This document shows, piece by piece, positions 1 through 6,562 of a stretch of DNA of 11,848 bases. Position numbers and translations under genes: made by a program. Every line of letters starts with the position of its first letter. The stretch's first letter is position 1. The notes under the pieces are model-generated. The model was given only the letters and a program-made list of their open reading frames with translations. It searched no databases and was not told the DNA's origin. Source of the stretch: Ruminococcus sp. (GTDB lineage Bacteria > Bacillota > Clostridia > Oscillospirales > Acutalibacteraceae); NCBI GenBank assembly GCA_003521625.1, contig DPHV01000024.1:226430-238277 (forward strand). Direction: 5' to 3'.

Positions 1-903
1 TGCCAGAGCTTTATGACAGAGCTTTGCAGACACATCGGTGCTAACACAGACGTTCCCGCAGGTGACATCGGTACAGGTGCTCGTGAAATCGGTTATATGT
101 TCGGTCAGTATAAGAGAATCAAGAACGTTTACGAAGGCGTTCTCACAGGTAAGGGTCTTAACTGGGGCGGCTCACTTGCAAGAACAGAAGCTACAGGCTA
201 CGGCCTCCTTTATCTTACAGAAGCAATGCTTAAGGATAACGGTAAGGACATCAACGGCGCTACAGTTTGTGTATCAGGTGCCGGTAACGTTGCTATTTAT
301 GCCACTCAGAAGGCTACACAGCTCGGTGCAAAGGTTGTAACAATGTCTGATTCAACAGGCTGGATTTACGATGCAGAGGGTATTGACCTCGACGCTATCA
401 AGGAAATCAAGGAAGTTAAGAGACAGCGCCTTACAGAGTATAAGAACTATCGTCCTAACGCTGAATATCACGAAGGCAAGTTCGACTGGTCTGTTAAGTG
501 CGATGTTGCTTTACCTTGCGCTACACAGAACGAGCTTAACGAAGAAGACGCTAAAAGACTTATCGCTAACGGCTGCTATGCTGTTGCAGAGGGTGCTAAT
601 ATGCCTACAACTCTTGAGGCTACAAAGCTTATTCAGGATGCAGGACTTCTCTTTGCTCCCGGTAAGGCTGCAAACGCAGGCGGTGTTGCTACATCAGCTC
701 TCGAAATGAGCCAGAACTCAATGAGACTTTCATGGACATTTGAAGAGGTTGACGCTAAGCTTAAGGACATTATGGTTAATATCTATAACAACATCGCAAC
801 AGCTGCAAAGAAGTACGGCTATGAGGGCAACTACGTTGTAGGTGCTAACATCGCAGGCTTTGAAAAGGTTGCAGATGCTATGATAGCACAGGGTGTTTGC
901 TAA
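1..903 (+). CDS. gdhA: NADP-type glutamate dehydrogenase, C-terminal part (5' end outside the window)
   Basis: Glutamate dehydrogenase interconverts 2-oxoglutarate plus ammonia and glutamate in the cytoplasm, linking carbon and nitrogen metabolism. The reading frame is open from base 1, so the gene begins upstream; 300 residues are visible of the roughly 445-450 usual for the hexameric bacterial family. Visible hallmarks are the DVPAGDIG segment with the catalytic Asp, the GLNWGGSLARTEATGYG substrate/domain-hinge segment, and the Rossmann glycine motif SGAGNVA followed by an acidic strand (TMSDSTG). The end (NIAGFEKVADAMIAQGVC) matches the family C terminus. Similarity to the E. coli GdhA type suggests NADP(H) use, but cofactor choice is inferred. 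Codon use is strongly biased (lysine almost always AAG, many GGT/GCT/CTT), unlike the AAA-rich genes next to it, which fits a highly expressed gene. A strong terminator follows directly, so it is probably the last gene of its transcript. Confidence 0.96.
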   Translation, partial: CQSFMTELCRHIGANTDVPAGDIGTGAREIGYMFGQYKRIKNVYEGVLTGKGLNWGGSLARTEATGYGLLYLTEAMLKDNGKDINGATVCVSGAGNVAIYATQKATQLGAKVVTMSDSTGWIYDAEGIDLDAIKEIKEVKRQRLTEYKNYRPNAEYHEGKFDWSVKCDVALPCATQNELNEEDAKRLIANGCYAVAEGANMPTTLEATKLIQDAGLLFAPGKAANAGGVATSALEMSQNSMRLSWTFEEVDAKLKDIMVNIYNNIATAAKKYGYEGNYVVGANIAGFEKVADAMIAQGVC

Positions 904-929
904 TTTAAAACATTTTCTTATATTACTGC

Positions 930-965
930 AAACAGCAGACCGTTTTAAAATGCGGTCTGCTGTTT
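930..965 (+). terminator. Intrinsic terminator after gdhA
   Basis: A perfect 13-bp stem (930-942 with 953-965, core GCAGACCG/CGGTCTGC) closes a 10-nt loop. The T-run at 963-967 starts within the 3' arm and is followed by more T-rich sequence. It lies 27 nt after the gdhA stop codon. Confidence 0.92.
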
Positions 966-973
966 TTGTTGAT

Positions 974-1001
974 TTGATTTTATTTTGTTTTCTGCTATAA
1001 T
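974..1001 (+). promoter_or_regulatory. Predicted sigma-A promoter for the GNAT/DinB-like pair
   Basis: A perfect TATAAT lies at 996-1001, preceded by TGC (an extended -10, TG at 993-994). A TTGATT at 974-979 serves as the -35 with a 16-nt spacer. It sits just downstream of the gdhA terminator and about 35 nt before the acetyltransferase start, so it marks a new transcription unit. Confidence 0.75.
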
Positions 1002-1036
1002 GAGGTTATCTCTGATAATGTTAAGGACGTTTTATT

Positions 1037-1567
1037 ATGAAATTTGATACTAACTATAAAGATAACCTTAAAGAAATTGAATATTTATATCTTACTGCTT
1101 TCCCTAAAAATGAGAGAAAACCTTTTGATTTAATATTAGAAAAGTGCAATAACGGCTCAATAGAAATAATTTCAATACAAAACGATAATAGCAATTTCCT
1201 TGGTTTTGCAATTATGATTTTACACGACGATATGGTGTTACTTGATTATTTTGCTATTGCGCCCGAAAGCAGAGGACAGAATGTAGGCTCGACTGCTTTA
1301 AAAATGCTTTTTGAAAGATATAAAAATAAACGTTTTATTCTTGAAATTGAAAACACTGAAATTGATTCTGATAATTTGGAAGAACGAAAACGCAGGAAAG
1401 CTTTTTATCTCAAAAACGGAATGTCTGTAATGCCTTTTAAAGTAAACCTTATAGGCGTTGAAATGGAAATTCTGACGCGCAATTGTGATGTAACTTATGA
1501 AGAATACTACAGTATATATGAAAACACGTTTTCTGACGAATATTGCAGTAAAATAGAATTAATTTAA
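1037..1567 (+). CDS. GNAT-family N-acetyltransferase
   Basis: This 176-residue protein has the layout of the GCN5-related acetyltransferases, which move an acetyl group from acetyl-CoA to an amine. The core beta strand LLDYFAIAPE (68-77) leads into the pyrophosphate-binding loop RGQNVGS (79-85, matching R/Q-x-x-G-x-G/A), and motif B is seen in KAFYLKNGM (121-129) with a likely catalytic Tyr at 124. An EIEN strand (103-106) lies between them. The substrate cannot be read from sequence. ATG 1037 is chosen because of the AAGGA at 1023-1027. It has its own promoter and is followed after 36 nt by the DinB-like gene, so the two are probably co-transcribed. About 40 residues follow motif B, more than in minimal GNATs and without a recognisable motif. 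Confidence 0.87.
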   Translation: MKFDTNYKDNLKEIEYLYLTAFPKNERKPFDLILEKCNNGSIEIISIQNDNSNFLGFAIMILHDDMVLLDYFAIAPESRGQNVGSTALKMLFERYKNKRFILEIENTEIDSDNLEERKRRKAFYLKNGMSVMPFKVNLIGVEMEILTRNCDVTYEEYYSIYENTFSDEYCSKIELI

Positions 1568-1569
1568 GA

Positions 1570-1587
1570 TTGTTAAATATTTAACAA
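1570..1587. repeat. Perfect 18-bp AT-rich palindrome between the GNAT and DinB-like genes
   Basis: TTGTTAAATATTTAACAA reads identically on both strands. It begins 3 nt after the acetyltransferase stop codon and ends 16 nt before the DinB-like start codon. There is no T-run after it and no spacer loop, so it is a poor terminator. A dimeric-repressor operator or a chance AT palindrome are the alternatives. Confidence 0.55.
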
Positions 1588-1603
1588 ATAGAGGATAGGA
1601 AAA

Positions 1604-2118
1604 ATGAAACAGAATACAATAAATGAAATAATAGCTGACCAGACTAAAAGAGCCCTCTGGGAAGTAAAGAATGTAATATATTGTGTACCGGACAGTTAGA
1701 ATACTGTGATATGCCGCTTTGGAAACATATTTATCACACATTGCATTCACTTGATTTGTGGTTTATAAATCCACGTGATAAAAATTTCCGTGAACCGAGC
1801 ATTCATTCGGAAAATCTGAATAATCTTGATGTAACGCCTGATAAAACTCTGACACGTGATGACATTGATAATTATTTTAATCTGATTGAGTTTAAAATTA
1901 AAGACTACATATCAAAGCTCACTGATGAAGAATTGTTAGATTATTCGGACAATTGCGAATATACAAAATTCACATTGATACTTGCGCAGTTCAGACATCT
2001 GCACACACATATGGGAATGATTATGGAATTTATCATAGACGATACCGGTTTATGGCCTAATGTACTGGGACTAGCTCATCCGATACCGCGGAACGGAGAT
2101 TATAATAAATACTGCTGA
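1604..2118 (+). pseudogene. DinB-like (DinB_2 superfamily) protein, frameshifted
   Basis: Two pieces of one gene lie in different frames. The 5' piece starts at ATG 1604 behind a GAGGATAGGA ribosome binding site and reads 31 residues (MKQNTINEIIADQTKRALWE... ending VIYCVPDS) before TAG at 1697. The 3' piece, in frame 1, continues as LEYCDMPLWKHIYHTLHSLDLWFINP and runs to TGA at 2116-2118. Together they give a roughly 170-residue four-helix DinB-like protein. His residues of the metal-site type are present in WKHIYHTLH and FRHLHTHMGM. Members are putative metal-dependent enzymes, some of them thiol transferases. Homologues, as I recall them, have about six residues between VPD and YC where two or three remain here, so a loss of about 10 nt near 1694-1700 is the simplest explanation. 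A 5-bp inverted repeat (ACAGT 1692-1696, ACTGT 1703-1707) sits at the junction. A TTG at 1681 could start the 3' piece alone, but it lacks a good ribosome binding site. Real decay or a sequence error are both possible. Confidence 0.8.
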
Positions 2119-2131
2119 TGCATCAGCTATT

Positions 2132-2151
2132 TATAGAAAAAGCTTTCTATA
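2132..2151 (+). terminator. Weak hairpin, possible terminator after the DinB-like gene
   Basis: TATAGAAA (2132-2139) pairs with TTTCTATA (2144-2151) around a 4-nt loop, followed by GGCTTTTATTAG. The stem is AT-rich and the T-run short, so termination would be inefficient. It lies 13 nt after the stop codon. Confidence 0.45.
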
Positions 2152-2191
2152 GGCTTTTATTAGTTAATTTTAAATATCTCCTTCCCCGAAC

Positions 2192-2215
2192 TATACAAAA
2201 TATTCATTTTGTATA
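2192..2215. repeat. 24-bp inverted repeat upstream of xerC
   Basis: TATACAAAAT (2192-2201) and ATTTTGTATA (2206-2215) are perfect 10-bp arms around ATTC. It is entirely AT-rich except for one C/G pair per arm, has no T-run after it, and lies about 39 nt upstream of the predicted -10 of the recombinase gene. An operator is possible; chance in AT-rich DNA is the alternative. Confidence 0.45.
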
Positions 2216-2250
2216 ATATTCTATATTGGAATTATCCTATCACCTTTTTA

Positions 2251-2259
2251 TGTTATAAT
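2251..2259 (+). promoter_or_regulatory. Predicted extended -10 promoter of the recombinase gene
   Basis: TGTTATAAT matches the extended -10 form TGnTATAAT, with the TATAAT at 2254-2259. No good -35 lies at 16-18 nt; the nearest candidate, TTGGAA at 2226-2231, is 22 nt away. The predicted leader is about 85 nt. Confidence 0.5.
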
Positions 2260-2350
2260 CATGATAAATCGTTAGAATATAAATTTATATTTTCTAATTA
2301 AAAATAATATGTAGGCTGATTTTTGCAGAATTTTTATAGGCGGTGATTTT

Positions 2351-3334
2351 ATGGCTGTTTCGTTTCGTGATGAAGCTCCGCAGATTATTAAAGAATATTT
2401 GTTTTATCTTGAAACTATAAAGATAAAATCTAAAAAAACTGTAGATGAATACTACATTGACTTGCGTACTTTTTTTAGATACCTGAAAAAATCCCGAAAG
2501 CTTGTTCCTGATGGTACAGAATTTGAGAATATTAAAATTGATGATGTTGATATTGATTTGATAAAAACCGTTACACTCAATGATGCATACGAATATATGG
2601 ATTACCTCTTCCGTGAACGTAATAATCATAGTGCCGCAAGAGCCAGAAAATGCTCAAGTCTGAAAGGCTTTTTTGATTTTCTGTATTCAAAAAAGCATTT
2701 TATATCTAATAACCCTATTGCCCAGCTTGAAGTACCAAAACGTAAAAAAGCGTTGCCTAAGTACCTTACTCTTGAACAAAGTATTGAGCTTCTCAACGCT
2801 GTTGAAGGAAAATATAAAGAGCGTGACTATGCTATAATTACGCTGTTTCTCAATTGCGGTTTGCGCGTTTCTGAAATGGCAGGACTGAATTATACTGACA
2901 TACGCTCTGACAACACAATGAGAGTTGTCGGTAAAGGTAACAAGGAGCGTGTTGTTTATCTTAATTCTGCTTGCATCGATGCAATAAATGATTATATGAA
3001 AGTACGTCCTGTAGATGAAGTCAAGGACAAAAAGGCTTTGTTTATAAGCCGAAACAATCGCAGAATGTCGGTCAAGACAATTCAGGCTATGGTGTATAAA
3101 TATCTTGCAAAAATCGGTCTAGACGCACAAGGTTATTCCTGTCACAAGCTACGCCATACGGCGGCAACGCTTATGTATCAGCATGGCGGTGTTGACGTCA
3201 GAGTACTTAAAGAAGTTCTCGGTCACGAGAATCTCGGTACAACAGAGATATACACTCACTTAAGCTCGGAACAGATGAAAAATGCAGCTGACTCTAATCC
3301 ACTTTCCAAAGTTAAGAAAAAGAATTCTGAATAA
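2351..3334 (+). CDS. Tyrosine recombinase, XerC/XerD type
   Basis: This 327-residue tyrosine recombinase cuts and rejoins DNA through a phosphotyrosine link; the Xer type resolves chromosome dimers at dif. The N-terminal SAM-like core-binding domain spans about residues 8-125. The catalytic domain, about 135-315, carries all the expected residues: Arg172 (CGLRVSEM), Lys195 (VGKGNKER), His265 and Arg268 (CHKLRHTAA), His292 (LGHENLGTT) and the nucleophile Tyr301 (EIYTHLS). The length is a little above the 295-305 of classic XerC/D, owing to an insert near 48-70 and a charged C-terminal tail. ATG 2351 follows the site AGGCGGTGA. There is no excisionase, phage gene or att-like repeat nearby, so a housekeeping Xer role is favoured over a mobile-element integrase, but sequence alone does not say whether it is XerC, XerD or a third paralogue. 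Confidence 0.9.
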   Translation: MAVSFRDEAPQIIKEYLFYLETIKIKSKKTVDEYYIDLRTFFRYLKKSRKLVPDGTEFENIKIDDVDIDLIKTVTLNDAYEYMDYLFRERNNHSAARARKCSSLKGFFDFLYSKKHFISNNPIAQLEVPKRKKALPKYLTLEQSIELLNAVEGKYKERDYAIITLFLNCGLRVSEMAGLNYTDIRSDNTMRVVGKGNKERVVYLNSACIDAINDYMKVRPVDEVKDKKALFISRNNRRMSVKTIQAMVYKYLAKIGLDAQGYSCHKLRHTAATLMYQHGGVDVRVLKEVLGHENLGTTEIYTHLSSEQMKNAADSNPLSKVKKKNSE

Positions 3335-3340
3335 TATGAA

Positions 3341-3372
3341 AACGGCACGTTAATGTAAAACTTCGTGCCGTT
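3341..3372. terminator. Bidirectional terminator between xerC and the radA operon
   Basis: AACGGCACG (3341-3349) pairs with CGTGCCGTT (3364-3372) around a 14-nt loop. On the plus strand ACTTTATATTTT follows. On the minus strand the stem runs into TTTTC. The hairpin sits between two convergent stop codons, 6 nt after one and 3 nt from the other, so it serves both genes. Confidence 0.85.
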
Positions 3373-3375
3373 ACT

Positions 3376-4068
3376 TTATATTTTAACTATTCCCCCTATG
3401 TCGGTCAGGGGCATATTTTTACAGATAATTTTTATTAAAATGTTATGCTTGATGCAGAAGTTTTTAATCGTATCAAAGTTTGGATGCGTTTCTATATTAC
3501 CAAAAAACGCAACGGTGTCATCATCAATTTTACCGCTTGCTCCGCCGATAAAACCGTAATTATAGCCGTCAAGTACAATGTTGCCGGATGAAATAAGCAG
3601 AACCTCTATCCCATCCTTTTTCAATGCTTTCTCAATTGATAAATCAGAAGTGATTATTGCATTTTTATTCAGAACAAGAGTTGAACAGCGTGCATAGCCT
3701 TGATTTATATTGACTGTTTTAATGTTATTTTCTTTGCAATAATCAAGCAGATTTTCATCAATTGCAGAAAGCTTTCCGTATAATGTGTTATTGAGATAGA
3801 GAAAATTCAATAAAATATTTTCGGGGTACTTATTCCCCGCTTTTTTATTGCAAAAAATCAATCTTTCCTTTGGTATTTTGGGGGCAAGAACAGTACATTC
3901 GTTAAGAATAAATGTGTCATTTTTTATCGGTAAAATCTGCATATCAGCATGTTTCTGCTCGGGAAACGGAAAAATATCTATCCTATCGCTTGAAATAACG
4001 GTATGACCGAACTTTTCAATTTCTTTTACAAAGCAAGGGTACTTGTCCGACATAACAAAAGTGTTCAT
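3376..4068 (-). CDS. DUF6873-like protein with a predicted pentein (GME) fold, unknown function
   Basis: This 230-residue protein resembles, from memory, the clostridial DUF6873 family, predicted to adopt the fold of guanidine-modifying enzymes (penteins, such as arginine deiminase). Visible points are a short acidic/His motif EQKHADMQ (37-44, His40 and Asp42), a repeated strand-turn pattern typical of beta/alpha propellers (TVNINQGYARCSTLVLN near 118-134, AIITSDLSIEKAL 137-149), a glycine turn GFIGGASG (172-179), and the terminal LTDIGGIVKI. No signal peptide or membrane segment is seen, so it is probably cytosolic. Cys128 is a possible nucleophile but is unproven. Its start codon overlaps the radA stop codon by one base (TGATG), which implies translational coupling and the same transcript as cwlD-radA. 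No substrate can be assigned. The family call is moderately sure; the reading frame itself is certain. Confidence 0.72.
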   Translation of the reverse strand: MNTFVMSDKYPCFVKEIEKFGHTVISSDRIDIFPFPEQKHADMQILPIKNDTFILNECTVLAPKIPKERLIFCNKKAGNKYPENILLNFLYLNNTLYGKLSAIDENLLDYCKENNIKTVNINQGYARCSTLVLNKNAIITSDLSIEKALKKDGIEVLLISSGNIVLDGYNYGFIGGASGKIDDDTVAFFGNIETHPNFDTIKNFCIKHNILIKIICKNMPLTDIGGIVKI

Positions 4069-5432
4069 CAGATTATAGCCTCAAAAGCCTGTCTTATATT
4101 CTTCACGCCGATAAGCTCTGCGTCTTCACAATGCACGCCTTTTAAGTTATGATAAGGCATAATTATTTTATTGAATCCTAGCCTGACAGCTTCATTTATT
4201 CTCATTTGCGCTTGTGAAACGGCTCTTATTTCACCTGAAAGACCAATTTCACCGAACACAACAGCTTTTTCATCAATCGGAGTGTCCTTAAGACTGCTGA
4301 TAAGCGCCATTGCGATTGATAAGTCTATTGCAGGCTCGTCAACACGAAGTCCTCCGACGATATTAATGTACGTATCAAAATTGGAGAAGTAATATCCTGC
4401 ACGCTTTTCAAGCACTGCAAGCAAAAGTGAAAGCCTGTTATAGTCAAAACCAGTAGACATTCTTCGTGGATTGCCATATCCGCTCTGCGTTGCAAGACCT
4501 TGAGTTTCTGCAAGAATAGGTCTTGAACCCTCAATCGTGCACGTTACGCAGGTTCCCGAAACATTCTTCGGTCTGCCCGAAAGGAGCATAACAGATGGAT
4601 TTTCAACCTCCTGCAAGCCTTTATCCGTCATTTCAAAAACGCCTATTTCATTTGTAGAGCCATAACGGTTTTTTACTGCTCGCAAAATTCTACAGCTCAT
4701 CTGCTTGTCGCCCTCAAAGTGCAGAACAGTATCTACAATATGTTCAAGCACCTTCGGTCCTGCAATTGAGCCTTCCTTGTTCACGTGACCGACAATGAAC
4801 ATAGGAATATCACAGCCTTTTGCAGTACGCATCAGCATATTTGTACATTCCCTTACCTGCGTAACACTACCTGTTGACGAACTCAACTCTGATAGGTTCA
4901 TAGTCTGGATTGAGTCAATCATAACAAGGTCGGGTTTTACGGTTTTTATCTGTTCACAGACTATTTCAACGTCGGTTTCTGTCATTACATATAGATTTGG
5001 TGAATTAACGCCAAGGCGAATTGCACGAAGCTTTAACTGACGCTTTGATTCCTCGCCTGAGACATATAGAATTTTGAGTGTATCACCCATATATTGGCAA
5101 ATCTGCATTAGTACAGTAGACTTACCAATTCCGGGATCACCGCCGAGAAGTATAAGACTTCCCTTGACAATACCTCCGCCAAGTACTCGGTTAAGCTCTT
5201 TACTTCCGGTATCATAACGGTGTTCGTCCTCGGTTGAAATCTCGTTAATTGAATACGGCTTTGCATATGTTGAAAAAGAGCGTGATTTTGATACAGAAAT
5301 GTTTTTTGAGGTATCTTTAATTTCTTCATTCATTGTGTTCCATTCACCGCAGGACGGACATTTTCCGTACCATTTAGGCGATTCATAGCCACATTCCGAA
5401 CAAATATAAACGCTTTTTATTTTTGAAGCCAT
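4068..5432 (-). CDS. radA: DNA repair protein RadA (Sms)
   Basis: RadA is a hexameric RecA-like ATPase that helps branch migration and processing of recombination intermediates; in Firmicutes it also acts in transformation and repair. The 454 residues match the family length. In order: a zinc finger with Cys11, Cys14, Cys25 and Cys28 (CSECG...CPSCGEW), a linker, the ATPase domain with Walker A GGDPGIGKST (97-106) and Walker B LVMIDS (169-174), the RadA-specific motif KNRYGS (254-259; usually KNRFGS), and a C-terminal Lon-like domain with the GEIGLSGEIRAV segment. ATG 5432 lies 14 nt after the cwlD stop codon and follows AGGAAGTG. It is the middle gene of cwlD-radA-DUF6873-like. All key residues are present; the only small deviation is Tyr for Phe in the KNRFG motif. 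Confidence 0.96.
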   Translation of the reverse strand: MASKIKSVYICSECGYESPKWYGKCPSCGEWNTMNEEIKDTSKNISVSKSRSFSTYAKPYSINEISTEDEHRYDTGSKELNRVLGGGIVKGSLILLGGDPGIGKSTVLMQICQYMGDTLKILYVSGEESKRQLKLRAIRLGVNSPNLYVMTETDVEIVCEQIKTVKPDLVMIDSIQTMNLSELSSSTGSVTQVRECTNMLMRTAKGCDIPMFIVGHVNKEGSIAGPKVLEHIVDTVLHFEGDKQMSCRILRAVKNRYGSTNEIGVFEMTDKGLQEVENPSVMLLSGRPKNVSGTCVTCTIEGSRPILAETQGLATQSGYGNPRRMSTGFDYNRLSLLLAVLEKRAGYYFSNFDTYINIVGGLRVDEPAIDLSIAMALISSLKDTPIDEKAVVFGEIGLSGEIRAVSQAQMRINEAVRLGFNKIIMPYHNLKGVHCEDAELIGVKNIRQAFEAII

Positions 5433-5446
5433 TTTTACACTTCCTG

Positions 5447-6157
5447 TCAGTCTGTATTGTAGTAACTTAAAAATCCTGCTGTTATCGAATAAGCCATTTG
5501 CTTTTGATATTGTGAGTCGAGGAGATTTTTACATTCTTCCCCATTTGAAATAAATCCGCACTCAACAATAACGGCAGGATTGTTTGTATTTTTTAAAAGA
5601 TAAATTCCGCTGTCTGCTTTCTTGCATTCACGCTCGTTATCGGGTTGCAGAAGTCCTTTAACGGAGTATTTAATGCTGTCTGCAAGTTGTTTGCTTTTGG
5701 GATTGTTTGGTGAATAAAAAATCTGCGTTCCGTGATATTTGCTTTCTGAAAATTTATTCTGGTGAATACTGATAACTGTATTTTCTTCTGAAGAATTAAA
5801 TATTTCGAGTCGTTTCTTCATATCCGAAACCTTACGCTTGCGTATTGTATCTTCTACGTTATCAAGTGCAATGTCGGTTTTTCTTGTTTGTGTAACGTCA
5901 AATCCAAGCATATAAAACAGCGCAGAGGTATCGTTTGCAATTGAAAGATTGATGTCTTTTTCAAGTACACCGCTGTCGCTGACTGCTCCTCCGTCTTCCC
6001 CGCCGTGACCGGCATCAATCACAATAGTCGGCATTGACTTTACATTTTCGGAAGAAACCGAAACCTTTATATTTAGAGCTGCAGAAATCATTAAAAAGAC
6101 AAATGCAGACAGCAAAGCAAAGCATACACAGGGAAAAATAAATTTTTTTATTTTCAT
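5447..6157 (-). CDS. cwlD: N-acetylmuramoyl-L-alanine amidase, CwlD-like (Amidase_3)
   Basis: Amidase_3 enzymes are zinc hydrolases that cut the amide between muramic acid and the stem peptide. CwlD of spore-formers does this in the spore cortex as the first step of muramic-delta-lactam formation. The 236 residues match B. subtilis CwlD (about 237). An N-terminal membrane anchor or signal spans about 5-29. The catalytic domain starts with TIVIDAGHGGEDGG (44-57); zinc ligands are His51, Glu66 (LEKDIN) and His132 (ISIHQNKF), and the catalytic Glu is 199 (VIVECGFIS). No cell-wall binding repeats are present, as expected for CwlD. ATG 6157 follows AGGGGTG (complement of 6163-6169). It is the first gene of the minus-strand operon and divergent from feoA. 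The cwlD name rests on size, layout and membrane anchor; another vegetative Amidase_3 is possible. Confidence 0.88.
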   Translation of the reverse strand: MKIKKFIFPCVCFALLSAFVFLMISAALNIKVSVSSENVKSMPTIVIDAGHGGEDGGAVSDSGVLEKDINLSIANDTSALFYMLGFDVTQTRKTDIALDNVEDTIRKRKVSDMKKRLEIFNSSEENTVISIHQNKFSESKYHGTQIFYSPNNPKSKQLADSIKYSVKGLLQPDNERECKKADSGIYLLKNTNNPAVIVECGFISNGEECKNLLDSQYQKQMAYSITAGFLSYYNTD

Positions 6158-6210
6158 AGTAACACCCCTATTTAATAAATATACGGGATGTCATAAATTT
6201 TATTACCCTA

Positions 6211-6239
6211 ATTATACACCATATTTCTGCCTTGGTAAA
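6211..6239 (-). promoter_or_regulatory. Predicted promoter of the cwlD-radA operon
   Basis: On the minus strand TATAAT (complement of 6211-6216) is preceded by TTTACC (complement of 6234-6239) with a 17-nt spacer. TTACCA, one base nearer, gives a 16-nt spacer. The -35 matches only four of six bases. A sporulation sigma factor could also act here, but no convincing sigma-E/G match was found. Confidence 0.5.
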
Positions 6240-6307
6240 GTAAAACAATTAACATAAATATAAACTTGGAATAGTATATTACAAAAAGTTGAAATTGGTG
6301 AAGAATA

Positions 6308-6547
6308 ATGAAAGATAAAACCACGCTTGATAATCTGCCTTTGGATAAAAGCGCAGTTATTTCTTCGATAGAATGCAAGGATTGCCTCATAAACAGAATT
6401 TATGATATGGGTATACTTAAAGATACCGTAATAACACCGCTTTACAGAAGTCCGTTTGGTGATCCGACAGCTTATCTTGTAAAAAACGCTGTTATAGCTT
6501 TGCGAAATAAAGACAGTAAATATATTACAGTAACTCCTATAATATGA
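6308..6547 (+). CDS. feoA: FeoA, small cytosolic partner of the ferrous iron transporter
   Basis: FeoA is an SH3-like protein needed for FeoB-dependent Fe(II) uptake, acting on the cytoplasmic side. The 79 residues fit the usual 75-85. The family signature is clear: a first strand region with LDNLPLDKSAVIS (7-19), the segment NRIYDMGILKDTVI (29-42) and RSPFGDPTAYLVKNAVIALR (47-66). Cys23 and Cys26 form a CxxC near the N terminus (IECKDC), which not every FeoA has. The start ATG 6308 is preceded by GGTGA at 6297-6301, a weaker site than that of feoB. Fifteen nt separate it from feoB, so the two form an operon. No plain Fur or DtxR box was recognised in the 150-bp divergent spacer with cwlD, and no clear -35/-10 pair could be chosen for it. 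Confidence 0.94.
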   Translation: MKDKTTLDNLPLDKSAVISSIECKDCLINRIYDMGILKDTVITPLYRSPFGDPTAYLVKNAVIALRNKDSKYITVTPII

Positions 6548-6549
6548 AC

Positions 6550-6555
6550 AGGAGG
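6550..6555 (+). promoter_or_regulatory. Ribosome binding site that fixes the TTG start of feoB
   Basis: AGGAGG lies 7 nt before TTG 6563. No in-frame ATG exists before the GTPase motif, and the conserved G1 loop begins only 27 codons on, so the TTG is the natural start. Confidence 0.85.
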
Positions 6556-6562
6556 TTTTTAT

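Larger units (their letters stand above)
2119..2350. other. AT-rich spacer between the DinB-like gene and xerC
   Basis: This spacer holds a weak hairpin, a 24-bp inverted repeat and an extended -10 element, listed separately. No open reading frame with a ribosome binding site and no RNA gene was recognised in it. The ribosome binding site for the recombinase, AGGCGGTGA at 2338-2346, lies at its end. Confidence 0.6.

Noticed and set aside
1681..2118. Independent gene starting at TTG 1681
   Set aside because: The better reading is the 3' half of a frameshifted DinB-like gene, because a start codon, ribosome binding site and matching N-terminal helix lie just upstream in another frame.
2235..2262. 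Possible dif site next to the Xer-type gene (TTATGTTA at the right)
   Set aside because: Only one arm resembles a dif half-site; the other arm and the central spacing do not fit, and the stretch is better explained as an extended -10 promoter.
6158..6307. Fur- or DtxR-type operator, or riboswitch, ahead of feoAB
   Set aside because: No 19-bp dyad close to either consensus and no structured leader was found by eye; the spacer is simply AT-rich. Iron control is likely from the genes but not visible here.
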